NCBI GenBank assembly: GCA_024402455.1
Contig: JAKSTS010000039.1
Span: 1 to 17,318, forward strand
Reading direction: 5' to 3'
From: Treponemataceae bacterium
GTDB lineage: Bacteria; Spirochaetota; Spirochaetia; Treponematales; Treponemataceae
Length of the DNA: 17,318 bases
In this document: piece by piece, positions 6,518 through 12,928 of the stretch
Layout of the letters: each line of letters opens with the position of its first letter
How positions within the stretch are numbered: position 1 is the first letter of the stretch
The notes under the pieces: generated by a model
Seen by the model: the letters and a program-made list of their open reading frames with translations, nothing else
Databases searched by the model: none
What the model was told of the DNA's origin: nothing
Program-made: the position numbers and the translations under genes

Positions 6518-7600
6518 ATGAAAACAAATAAATTGATTTTTTTATGTTTATTTATATTAACAACTTTTGCTTTATCTGCTCAAAAAACAATAGAACTTAA
6601 ACGACCTGTTTTTTCAAAACATGGTTGTACTGATTATGAAGATGTTATTTTGAAAACAGACGGGGCAGGCAGAATTTGTTCCCTGTTTTATGGTGGCAGT
6701 TTTAATACAGAAGCAGTAATTAATCTAGAATCAAAAACTGAATGCATTTATCGTGATAACAAACCATACAAGGAAAGAATATTTACTGATTATGAATTAG
6801 ACAAAACTGATTCATCGTTTACATTTCAAGCTGTAAAAAAAGAAAATATGAGTATATCTTATGTTTTTTCATCAGGTATATTAAAAGAATATTATTATCA
6901 TAATGATGCAAAACCAACTTTAGCGCATTATTACATATATAAAACGAATGATAATAATTATTCGGTTTCTAGCTGTGAATATATGCAAACTTTTAATGGT
7001 AAAAGGGAATTCGTTGATGACATTGACATAATTGAATATCCTGTACAAGCAATAAATCAACTTAAAACAGCTGACAAAGATATAAATACATACAATGCAA
7101 GAATTTTAATATGGCATGGTTTTGAAACCTTGATACCCTTTTTGATTCTTGATGAAAAAATAATAAGTACGCCTAAGAGCTATAAGGCAACTTCCGAATT
7201 AAGAGAGAAAAATGCTTTTTATACAGCTGAAAATTTAAGAACCGTTTCTGGATTGCCATGGGCATCTGCAAATGGTTATGGAATTGAAGATAAAATAACT
7301 ATAGAACTTCCACGCCATTGTTTACTAAAATTAGATTTTTACAACGGCTATCAGTCTGAAACAAGAAAAGATTTGTATAAGGCAAATTCAAGGGCGAAAA
7401 AAATCAGAATAAAAAGTCTTGAATCTGGTAATTCTATCGAAGTTACTTTAAAAGATACTCCAGAGAAACAGACTATTCCTATTAACGAACTCAATTTATA
7501 TGATAATATATATACAAATCTTGAGATTACAATTCTCGAAGTTTATCCAGGTGATAAATATAAAGACTTGTGTATACAGGCAATAATCCCTGAATATTAA
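6518..7600 (+). CDS. Secreted protein with C-terminal NADase-type glycan-binding domain
   Basis: The protein has 360 residues; ATG 6518 follows AAGGA by 7 bases. A signal peptide (MKTNKLIFLCLFILTTFALSA) probably cleaves after Ala21. Residues 22 to about 240 have no recognised domain. From about 245 to the end (WASANGYGIEDKITIELP, then FYNGYQSETRKDLYKANSRAKKI, then LEVYPGDKYKDLCIQAI) the pattern is that of the NADase-type glycan-binding, discoidin-like fold: a W-x-E/A-x3-GxGI start, an NGYxxxxxLYxxNSRxKKI core and a VYPGxKYxDLCI end. It therefore probably binds surface or host glycans outside the cytoplasm. The gene is visibly more AT-rich than its neighbour ilvE, a possible sign of acquisition. 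Enzymatic activity cannot be claimed. Confidence 0.75.
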   Translation: MKTNKLIFLCLFILTTFALSAQKTIELKRPVFSKHGCTDYEDVILKTDGAGRICSLFYGGSFNTEAVINLESKTECIYRDNKPYKERIFTDYELDKTDSSFTFQAVKKENMSISYVFSSGILKEYYYHNDAKPTLAHYYIYKTNDNNYSVSSCEYMQTFNGKREFVDDIDIIEYPVQAINQLKTADKDINTYNARILIWHGFETLIPFLILDEKIISTPKSYKATSELREKNAFYTAENLRTVSGLPWASANGYGIEDKITIELPRHCLLKLDFYNGYQSETRKDLYKANSRAKKIRIKSLESGNSIEVTLKDTPEKQTIPINELNLYDNIYTNLEITILEVYPGDKYKDLCIQAIIPEY

Positions 7601-7690
7601 AGATTCAGCACCAACTGCACAGCAGCCTGAAAAGACCGTTTACAAAAAACTTAATTTATACTAAAGTGAATCTACTACAATTAAAGATAT

Positions 7691-7710
7691 GTTGCACGTT
7701 TTTGTGCAAC
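7691..7710 (+). promoter_or_regulatory. Compact hairpin in the ilvE leader
   Basis: GTTGCAC (7691-7697) and GTGCAAC (7704-7710) pair perfectly around the 6-base loop GTTTTT, 49 bases before the ilvE start. A TATACT (7657-7662) upstream could be the -10 element. No U-run follows, so this is more likely an operator or a leader-RNA element than a terminator. No leader peptide rich in branched-chain residues is visible. Confidence 0.4.
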
Positions 7711-7758
7711 TATTTAATAGAAGGTTCTAGAAATTAGAATCAAAAACAGAGGTTCACT

Positions 7759-8784
7759 ATGGGAAAGAAAAAACTTGACTGGGCTAATCTGCCATTCGGC
7801 TACATGAAGACAGATAAACGTTTTGTTGCAAATTACAAAGACGGAAAATGGGACAACGGCAAACTTACAAAAGATGACAAAGTCTGCATCACAGAATGTG
7901 CCGGTGTTTTACAGTATGCTCAGACCTGTTTTGAAGGTCTTAAAGCATACACAACACAAGACGGCAGAATCGTTACATTCCGTCCAGATATGAATGCTGA
8001 ACGCATGGAAAATTCATGCAAAAGACTTGAAATGCCTGTTTTCCCAAAAGAACGCTTCGTTCAAGCTTGTTTAGATGTAATAAAAGCTAACAAAGACTGG
8101 GTTCCTCCATACGGAAGCGGTGCAACTCTTTATCTTCGTCCATATATGTTCGGTTCAGATGCTGTTATCGGTGTAAAACCTTCTAAAGAATATCAGTTCC
8201 GCATTCTGGTAACACCAGTTGGTCCATATTTCAAAGGCGGAGTAAAACCAATTACAGTAAGACTTTCTGATCTTGACCGCGCAGCACCACACGGAACTGG
8301 CGATATTAAAGCTGGTTTGAACTATGCAATGTCTTTGCACAACATCGTTGATGCACATAACAACGGTTTTGCAGAGAATATGTACACAGACCCGGCAACA
8401 CATACATATATTGAAGAAACCGGCGGTGCAAACATTCTGTTTGTAACAAAAGACGGAAAAATTGTAACACCAAAATCAGATTCAATTCTTCCTTCAATTA
8501 CACGCCGCTCTTTGCTTCAGGTTGCAAAAGACTATCTCAACATTGAAGTTGAAGAACGCAAAATAAACAAAACAGAACTTGCTGACTTTGCAGAATGCGG
8601 TTTGTGCGGCACAGCTGCTGTAATTTCTCCAATTGGCAAAATCAATGACCACGGCAAAGAAATTATCTACAATGAAGGCAAAGATGAAATGGGTCCAGTT
8701 TTGTCAAAGCTCCGCGAAACTTTGACAGGAATTCAGATGGGCACTATAAAAGCACCAGAAGGCTGGATTTACGAAATCAAATAA
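7759..8784 (+). CDS. ilvE: Branched-chain amino acid aminotransferase
   Basis: The protein has 341 residues; ATG 7759 follows GAGG. It is a fold-type IV PLP aminotransferase of the longer BCAT (IlvE II/eukaryotic-like) subgroup, catalysing reversible transamination of Leu, Ile and Val with 2-oxoglutarate in the cytoplasm. The Schiff-base Lys184 lies in GDIKAGLNYA (181-190). YIEETGGANILFV (218-229) is the conserved glutamate/cofactor-contact motif, SILPSITRRSLLQVA (242-256) contacts the PLP phosphate, and CGLCGTAAVISPI is the substrate-lid segment. QTCFEGLKAY (56-64) and FRPDMNAERM also match the family. Full length, no damage. It stands alone with a hairpin in its leader and a strong terminator, so it is probably not part of a larger ilv operon. 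Confidence 0.95.
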   Translation: MGKKKLDWANLPFGYMKTDKRFVANYKDGKWDNGKLTKDDKVCITECAGVLQYAQTCFEGLKAYTTQDGRIVTFRPDMNAERMENSCKRLEMPVFPKERFVQACLDVIKANKDWVPPYGSGATLYLRPYMFGSDAVIGVKPSKEYQFRILVTPVGPYFKGGVKPITVRLSDLDRAAPHGTGDIKAGLNYAMSLHNIVDAHNNGFAENMYTDPATHTYIEETGGANILFVTKDGKIVTPKSDSILPSITRRSLLQVAKDYLNIEVEERKINKTELADFAECGLCGTAAVISPIGKINDHGKEIIYNEGKDEMGPVLSKLRETLTGIQMGTIKAPEGWIYEIK

Positions 8785-8832
8785 TCGGGAACTCTTCTAA
8801 GTTCATTCTTAGGCAAACACCCCAAAACTGAT

Positions 8833-8884
8833 AAAAGCTGCACTGTTTCGGCACACCAGATGCCAAGCAGGGCAGCTTTTTTTT
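8833..8884 (+). terminator. Strong intrinsic terminator of ilvE
   Basis: AAAAGCTGC (8833-8841) pairs with GCAGCTTTT (8872-8880), extended by inner CTG/CAG and by GGCA (8850-8853) with TGCC (8861-8864). It is followed by an unbroken T-run (8877-8884). Confidence 0.9.
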
Positions 8885-8924
8885 GTATCTTGAATTTTGA
8901 ACCATGTACACCGTTTTTTAATGC

Positions 8925-9689
8925 TTAGTTTTTGATTTTTTTGTTTTTATATAAATAAATAATTGCAGTATGTGTAAAAAGGCAAAATAAAGAAACTATA
9001 AACGGCAGCCCTTCAATATCATGCAATACTTCCAGATGATTTTTTACCATTTTTAACCGGCTGTATGAAATACTTTCAGAGTGACGGCGATATTTTGCAA
9101 GAACACGCTTAATTCCCATTGCTTTTTTTGCTTTTTTTAATCCATCAAGGAACAGTGCGTAATCATCGCCATTTCCTTTTTTCTTTTCTTGAATTTTTCC
9201 AAGTCTTTCCTGATTATACATTACAGTAAGACAGCCAGGCCAATTATGAAAAAGATTTTTTTTATAAGAAAGATGTTTTACAACTCTTGCTTTTATTTTT
9301 AACGGCTCGCCGTCTGAATCAATCCACTCATATTCAGCAAAAGAAAAATCGCATTCATTTTTCTGCATAAAATCAATCTGTATTTGAAGTTTTTCAGGCA
9401 GCCAAATATCATCTGAATCTAAAAAAGCGACATATGTGCCTTTTGCTTCGTTTATGGCAAAATTACGTGAAAAATAAGCACCTTGATTTTCTTTATTCTT
9501 ATAAACTTTAATGCGCTTATCATTTTTTGCATAACTTTCTGCAACAGCAAAACTTGCGTCTGTTGAACAATCATCAATTATCAACATTTCCCAGTTTTGA
9601 TAACTTTGCGAAATAACACTTTCAATTGTTTTAGAAATAAAATTTTCACAGTTATAGCACGGCGTAATAATTGAAACTAAGGCATCCAT
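8925..9689 (-). CDS. Family 2 glycosyltransferase (second gene of the pair)
   Basis: The protein has 254 residues. The GT-A fold starts with VSIITPCYNCENFI (5-18), followed by LIIDDCSTD (37-44) for the nucleotide-sugar and FLDSDD (89-94), a DxD-type metal/UDP-sugar motif. KYRRHSESIS resembles the basic C-terminal end of the catalytic domain in TuaG-like enzymes. The C-terminus (IVSLFCLFTHTAIIYLY) is hydrophobic, so it may associate with the membrane. It transfers a sugar to a surface polysaccharide or glycolipid; donor and acceptor are unknown. Only one base separates its ATG from the stop of the upstream glycosyltransferase, and there is no clear ribosome site, so translation is probably coupled. 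Confidence 0.9.
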   Translation of the reverse strand: MDALVSIITPCYNCENFISKTIESVISQSYQNWEMLIIDDCSTDASFAVAESYAKNDKRIKVYKNKENQGAYFSRNFAINEAKGTYVAFLDSDDIWLPEKLQIQIDFMQKNECDFSFAEYEWIDSDGEPLKIKARVVKHLSYKKNLFHNWPGCLTVMYNQERLGKIQEKKKGNGDDYALFLDGLKKAKKAMGIKRVLAKYRRHSESISYSRLKMVKNHLEVLHDIEGLPFIVSLFCLFTHTAIIYLYKNKKIKN

Positions 9690-9690
9690 T

Positions 9691-10443
9691 TTATTTCGCT
9701 CTCTTCTGCAAAAATATTCTTTCTATAAATTGAACAATAAAAATCATTCTGTAATAAATCATAAACCAGACAGGATTCCTCTTTTTGCCTACGGCAAAAG
9801 AAACGTTGGTTTCATGTTTTCTATAACTGTGCAGAACTTCTCCTATAAAAGCAATCTTTCCTTTTTTATTGCACAGAGAACCAATCCATAAATCATGACA
9901 AATCAACTTTTTGGGAAAAGGCAGAATATATTCAAGACATTCTTTTTTTAAAGCCATGCAGCAGCCGGTAAATGGAAGGAATGTTAAATTATAGAAGAAA
10001 TTCTTTTTAAAAGGCGTCTTTTTATGAATCTGCGGAATCAAAAGCTGACCGTTTTCATCAACAACATTATAATTGCACATAACACAGTCACAATCCTGCA
10101 ATTTTTCAAGACTTTTCTTTTTTCGTTCCGGAAGCCATTCATCGTCCTGGTCAGAAAGAAAAATAAAATCTCCTTTTGCATAATTCATTGCATTTTCAAA
10201 ATTTGCAGTAGCAAGATAAAAACTTCTGCAGCGCTTTATATTCATTAAACTTTCATCATGAACATGATTAAGCACTTTTATTCTTGAATCATTAAAAGAA
10301 CCAATAATTTCCAAGGTTTTGTCAGTACTTCCATCATCTGAAATTATCAGTTCATCATCTGCATCTAACTGACATAAAATCGAATCTATCTGCTTTTTTA
10401 TAAATTTTTCACCATTATAGACTGCCATGCAAACTGAAATCAT
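9691..10443 (-). CDS. Family 2 glycosyltransferase, rhamnosyltransferase-like (first gene of the pair)
   Basis: The protein has 250 residues from the ATG at 10443. The in-frame ATG at 10458 lacks any ribosome site, while GGAAG lies 8 bases before 10443, and MISVCMAVYNGEKFI is the usual family start. Motifs: LIISDDGSTD (nucleotide binding) and FLSDQDDEW (DxD-type metal binding; the SDQDDxW form is common in rhamnosyltransferase-like GT2 enzymes). CHDLWIGSL and SYRKHETNVS mark the acceptor side of the fold. A hydrophobic C-terminal stretch (VWFMIYYRMIFIVQFI) suggests membrane contact. It is followed after one base by a second GT2 gene; no other polysaccharide genes are nearby. Confidence 0.88.
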   Translation of the reverse strand: MISVCMAVYNGEKFIKKQIDSILCQLDADDELIISDDGSTDKTLEIIGSFNDSRIKVLNHVHDESLMNIKRCRSFYLATANFENAMNYAKGDFIFLSDQDDEWLPERKKKSLEKLQDCDCVMCNYNVVDENGQLLIPQIHKKTPFKKNFFYNLTFLPFTGCCMALKKECLEYILPFPKKLICHDLWIGSLCNKKGKIAFIGEVLHSYRKHETNVSFAVGKKRNPVWFMIYYRMIFIVQFIERIFLQKRAK

Positions 10444-10458
10444 ACGACATTCTTCCAT

Positions 10459-10802
10459 ATAATATTTTCAAATTGTGTTCTGCAAACATGGAACATGCCT
10501 GCAACTTTAAACAGAATGGTTTTCTGCGTTCAACACTAAAACAACATTCAAGATTGTAACATAAAATTTTTAATATTTATAGAGCACTGCATTTCAAAGT
10601 CAGTTCCGTAAATTGCAATTATCAGAGCAGCCATTATTTTTTTTAAGAAACATCTTTCAAACTGAAACTGCAACATACACAAAGCTTTTTGACAAAAAGC
10701 AATGCATCATTACCTTGCATGTTTCACACTTTTAAAATTAAATGATATAATCTGCGCAAACACTTAAATTACACACGACAGGTTCAAAGTTTTAAAGATA
10801 AA
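10459..10802. other. Divergent intergenic region, no supported gene
   Basis: This 344-base spacer separates the glycosyltransferase pair from the next plus-strand gene. On the minus strand a short open stretch (about 10555-10460) runs toward the glycosyltransferase start but has no recognisable domain and I do not call it. The only signal I support is the plus-strand promoter at 10723-10751. Confidence 0.5.
10723..10751 (+). promoter_or_regulatory. Promoter of the 10803 gene
   Basis: TTCACA (10723-10728), a 17-base spacer and TATAAT (10746-10751). Transcription would start near 10758, about 45 bases before the ATG. Confidence 0.55.
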
Positions 10803-11588
10803 ATGAAAAAAATTATTTTAATAGCGGCCGCAATTTTTATTCTTCTGCGCATATTTTACACGAAACAGCTTATCACAGGCGATTTAGCTGAAAATTCTAC
10901 AATTCTTGTAACTTACAGCAAAAACAACAACTCATTTTATATTGATTCGAAGGAAGAAATTAAAGCATTTTCAAAGCAATTACGGCTTCACCCAGTTTTC
11001 ATTGCAGAAAACTTCATTAAATATTCCAAAGATTTTCCATGCGATGCCAGAATTTCTGTTCTGCAAAACGGACACATCATTCAGGAAATTGAACTGGACT
11101 TAACCGGAAACTGCTGTAAAGATTCAAATTCTTCGGTATATAAAATTTCCAGAAATTTTATGAAAGAAATAACAGCAAAACTAAAAAAAGCTGAATATAA
11201 AGAAACTGAATATAAAGACATAGAAACGGCACGCAAAGACTTTTCAAATTACAAGCAAAATTCAGCTGTTATTTATTTGAAACCGGCAGAATGGGAAAAA
11301 CATGACGGTTATTTTGCATTCAAAATAGAAGAAAAAGACAAAAAAGACCTGCAGCCACAAAAGATAATTGAAACTGTAACTGCCAAATATAAACAGCAGG
11401 AAGAAGCTTTTGAAATTAAACAAATGTGGCTTTATGACACAGCAAAACAAAGCTACGGCTATACATTTTACGTATTTTGCAGCAAAAACTTTTATGAAAA
11501 ATTTGATGACTTTCAAAAAGAAGAATATCATCCTTTTTTTTCTAAAAACAACCGGCCTAAAATAGCATACTATTCAAAACTTTACTGA
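10803..11588 (+). CDS. Hypothetical membrane-anchored or secreted protein
   Basis: The protein has 261 residues and is not recognised. The N-terminus (MKKIILIAAAIFILLRIFY) is a signal peptide or a single membrane anchor; there is no lipobox and no good cleavage site, so an anchor is more likely. The rest is hydrophilic and rich in Lys, Glu and aromatic residues, with a short near-repeat EYKETEYKDIE around residue 134. A pair of adjacent cysteines (NCCK) and a few single cysteines occur. It reads as a mixed alpha/beta extracytoplasmic domain. No Shine-Dalgarno sequence precedes the ATG (only AAAGATAAA), though the promoter upstream is good. Confidence 0.7.
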   Translation: MKKIILIAAAIFILLRIFYTKQLITGDLAENSTILVTYSKNNNSFYIDSKEEIKAFSKQLRLHPVFIAENFIKYSKDFPCDARISVLQNGHIIQEIELDLTGNCCKDSNSSVYKISRNFMKEITAKLKKAEYKETEYKDIETARKDFSNYKQNSAVIYLKPAEWEKHDGYFAFKIEEKDKKDLQPQKIIETVTAKYKQQEEAFEIKQMWLYDTAKQSYGYTFYVFCSKNFYEKFDDFQKEEYHPFFSKNNRPKIAYYSKLY

Positions 11589-11692
11589 CGTTCGGACTGG
11601 CAAAACCTTAAACATTCTGCACAAATAAAAAATTCAAGTTCGTTTCAAAGCTGGCTACAGATAAAATCACTAAGGAAATCTCTGTCCAGACA

Positions 11693-11748
11693 AAAAAACG
11701 CAGAAAAGCAGACGCTTTTTACAGCATTGCTTTCCTGCGTTTTCCAAC
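11693..11748 (-). terminator. Terminator belonging to the mcp 3'-end fragment
   Basis: On the minus strand ACGCAG pairs with CTGCGT, then AAGCA with TGCTT and ATGC with GCGT, followed by a U-run. It is the counterpart of the intact gene's terminator at 12681-12735, with a compensatory change in the outer stem (A-T there, G-C here). In the plus direction it could also end the 10803 gene. Confidence 0.75.
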
Positions 11749-11764
11749 AGTTGAAACACAGAAA

Positions 11765-11939
11765 TTAAAACTTAAACTGATTTACTTCTTTTTGAATATC
11801 AAGCATGTTCTGTTTGTTTTCATCTGAACTTTGAGTTACGATTTTTGTTGTTTCTGTTATCTTACCTGCATTTGAAGTAATTTCAGCCATTTCACTGTTT
11901 ATTTCAAGCGAAATAAAAGAAAGATTCTGCATCTTGTTA
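11765..11939 (-). pseudogene. Displaced 3' fragment of a methyl-accepting chemotaxis protein gene
   Basis: The minus strand reads NKMQNLSFISLEINSEMAE and onward to NQFKF and TAA (11767-11765), 57 codons. It matches residues 564-620 of the intact MCP at all but six positions. There is no start codon or ribosome site for this fragment; at about 11939 the similarity ends and unrelated AT-rich sequence leading to the toxin gene begins. It is the cut-off end of an mcp gene, either the original end displaced by insertion of the toxin-antitoxin pair or the relic of a tandem paralogue. Confidence 0.85.
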
Positions 11940-12009
11940 CTGAATATTATTGTTATAAATTATAAATACAATATCTCATTAGCAGTTAAAAAACGAGTTA
12001 AACTTTTTA

Positions 12010-12273
12010 CTATTTATCATCATAATGATTTTTGCATTGAAGAATTTTTATTAATCCATCTTCTATTTTATATACAAGTCTATTTTTCTCATCTATTGTA
12101 CGTGACCAATATCCACTTAAATTTTCTTTTAAGGGTTCAGGATGACCTATCCCACTATAACCATTTCTTTCAATATCTGTAAGAAGTTGATTTATTTTTT
12201 TCAACGTCTTCTTATCTTGCATTATCCAATATGTATAATCAGCCCATGCATCATCCGAGAAATCTTTGTGCAC
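12010..12273 (-). CDS. yoeB: YoeB/Txe-family toxin (ribosome-dependent mRNA endonuclease)
   Basis: The protein has 87 residues; E. coli YoeB has 84. Start GTG 12273-12271 has GAGG seven bases upstream, inside the end of the antitoxin gene. PEPLKENLSGYWSRTID and EKNRLVY are the family's signature segments. Glu46, Arg65 and His83 fall at the same positions as the catalytic residues of E. coli YoeB, and HY ends the fold, so the toxin looks active. The family cleaves mRNA in the ribosomal A site, arresting translation until neutralised by the antitoxin. It lies 2 bases after the antitoxin gene; the GTG start and tight coupling would keep toxin below antitoxin. Confidence 0.93.
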   Translation of the reverse strand: MHKDFSDDAWADYTYWIMQDKKTLKKINQLLTDIERNGYSGIGHPEPLKENLSGYWSRTIDEKNRLVYKIEDGLIKILQCKNHYDDK

Positions 12274-12275
12274 TT

Positions 12276-12533
12276 TTATACCTCAACAAGATCATGTATC
12301 GAATGATTCCCGTTTTCCATCTGTTCTTTAGAATGTTCCAAAGCTTTCATGTTTTTTTCAGAATAAAATGAATTATCTTGAATAATTTCAAATGGAATTT
12401 TATGCTGTATCAAAGTTTGCTTTAAGAATATACGTATTGCTGTAGTTGTATCCATTCCGATAGACTCAAAAAAAGCATCTGCATCATTTTTAAGTGCCTC
12501 ATCAACTCTTGTTTGTACTACTGCTGTTTTCAT
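12276..12533 (-). CDS. RelB/DinJ-family antitoxin
   Basis: The protein has 85 residues from ATG 12533, which follows GGAGG by 5 bases; an in-frame ATG 10 codons earlier has no such site. MKTAVVQTRVDEALKNDADAF is the N-terminal ribbon-helix-helix strand and first helix of the RelB/DinJ family, and MDTTTAIRIFLKQTLIQ the second helix. The C-terminal part (ENGNHSIHDLVEV) is the flexible toxin-wrapping region. It should bind the adjacent YoeB-like toxin and repress its own promoter. The better-known partner of YoeB is the Phd-type YefM, so this is the mixed RelB/DinJ plus YoeB pairing. Confidence 0.92.
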   Translation of the reverse strand: MKTAVVQTRVDEALKNDADAFFESIGMDTTTAIRIFLKQTLIQHKIPFEIIQDNSFYSEKNMKALEHSKEQMENGNHSIHDLVEV

Positions 12534-12554
12534 ATAAACCTCCATACATTTAAT

Positions 12555-12624
12555 ATAATACAAAAGTAATACAAATGCAATAAATAAATAACCAAAAATA
12601 TACTTTTACAAGTATTGAAAATAC
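12555..12624 (-). promoter_or_regulatory. Toxin-antitoxin promoter region with direct-repeat and palindromic operator candidates
   Basis: A minus-strand TATTAT (12560-12555) lies 21 bases before the antitoxin start; no good -35 is visible. It overlaps two copies of TAATACAAA (12556-12564 and 12567-12575) exactly 11 bp apart, one helical turn, which fits ribbon-helix-helix repressors. Further upstream ATACTT (12600-12605) and AAGTAT (12610-12615) form a palindrome, and GTATT/AATAC another (12612-12624). Confidence 0.4.
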
Positions 12625-12664
12625 AAAATAACTTAAATACTTTACAAAAACTAAAATTTAACAG

Positions 12665-12928
12665 CATCTTTGCCCAAACAAAAAAAAATGCAGAAAAGCA
12701 GATGCTTTTTGCAGCATTGCTTTCCTGCATTTTCCAATAGTTGAAACAACAGAAACTAAAGCTTAAACTGATTTACTTCTTTTTGAATATCAAGCATGTT
12801 CTGTTTGTTTTCGTCTGAACTTTGAGTTACGATTTTTGTTGTATCTGTTATCTTGCCTGCATTTGAAGTAATTTCAGACATTTCATTGCCAATTTCCAGA
12901 GAAATGGCAGAAAGATTCTGCATCTTGT
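12665..12928. repeat. Right copy of the direct repeat (3' end and terminator of intact mcp)
   Basis: This is the counterpart of 11680-11939. It contains the last 57 codons of the intact mcp gene and its terminator. The repeat copies begin about 985 bp apart and enclose the RelB/YoeB genes. Confidence 0.85.
12681..12735 (-). terminator. Intrinsic terminator of mcp
   Basis: On the minus strand AATGCAG pairs with CTGCATT, AAGCA with TGCTT and ATGC with GCAT around a short loop, followed by a run of U residues from the A-tract 12681-12689. It starts about 20 bases after the mcp stop codon. Confidence 0.85.

Larger units (their letters stand above)
11680..11939. repeat. Left copy of a direct repeat of about 255 bp flanking the toxin-antitoxin pair
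   Basis: This segment aligns almost without gaps to 12665-12928, the 3' end of the intact mcp gene plus its terminator. Similarity starts just beyond the terminator U-run and stops abruptly after CATCTTGTT. The copies differ by scattered substitutions, so the duplication is not recent or came from a diverged donor. Confidence 0.85.

Noticed and set aside
7663..7758. Attenuator, T-box or leader peptide before ilvE
   Set aside because: The leader is under 100 bases, has no run of Leu/Ile/Val codons, no terminator fold and no T-box-like conserved segment.
9428..9441. GCGACATATGTGCC within the second glycosyltransferase gene, resembling the DUF134-NifX palindrome
   Set aside because: It matches only one half plus the centre, lies within coding sequence and has no promoter context, so it is probably chance.
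10460..10560. Minus-strand open stretch just before the first glycosyltransferase gene as a decayed upstream gene
   Set aside because: It is too short, with no start signal and no recognisable motif; it cannot be separated from chance.
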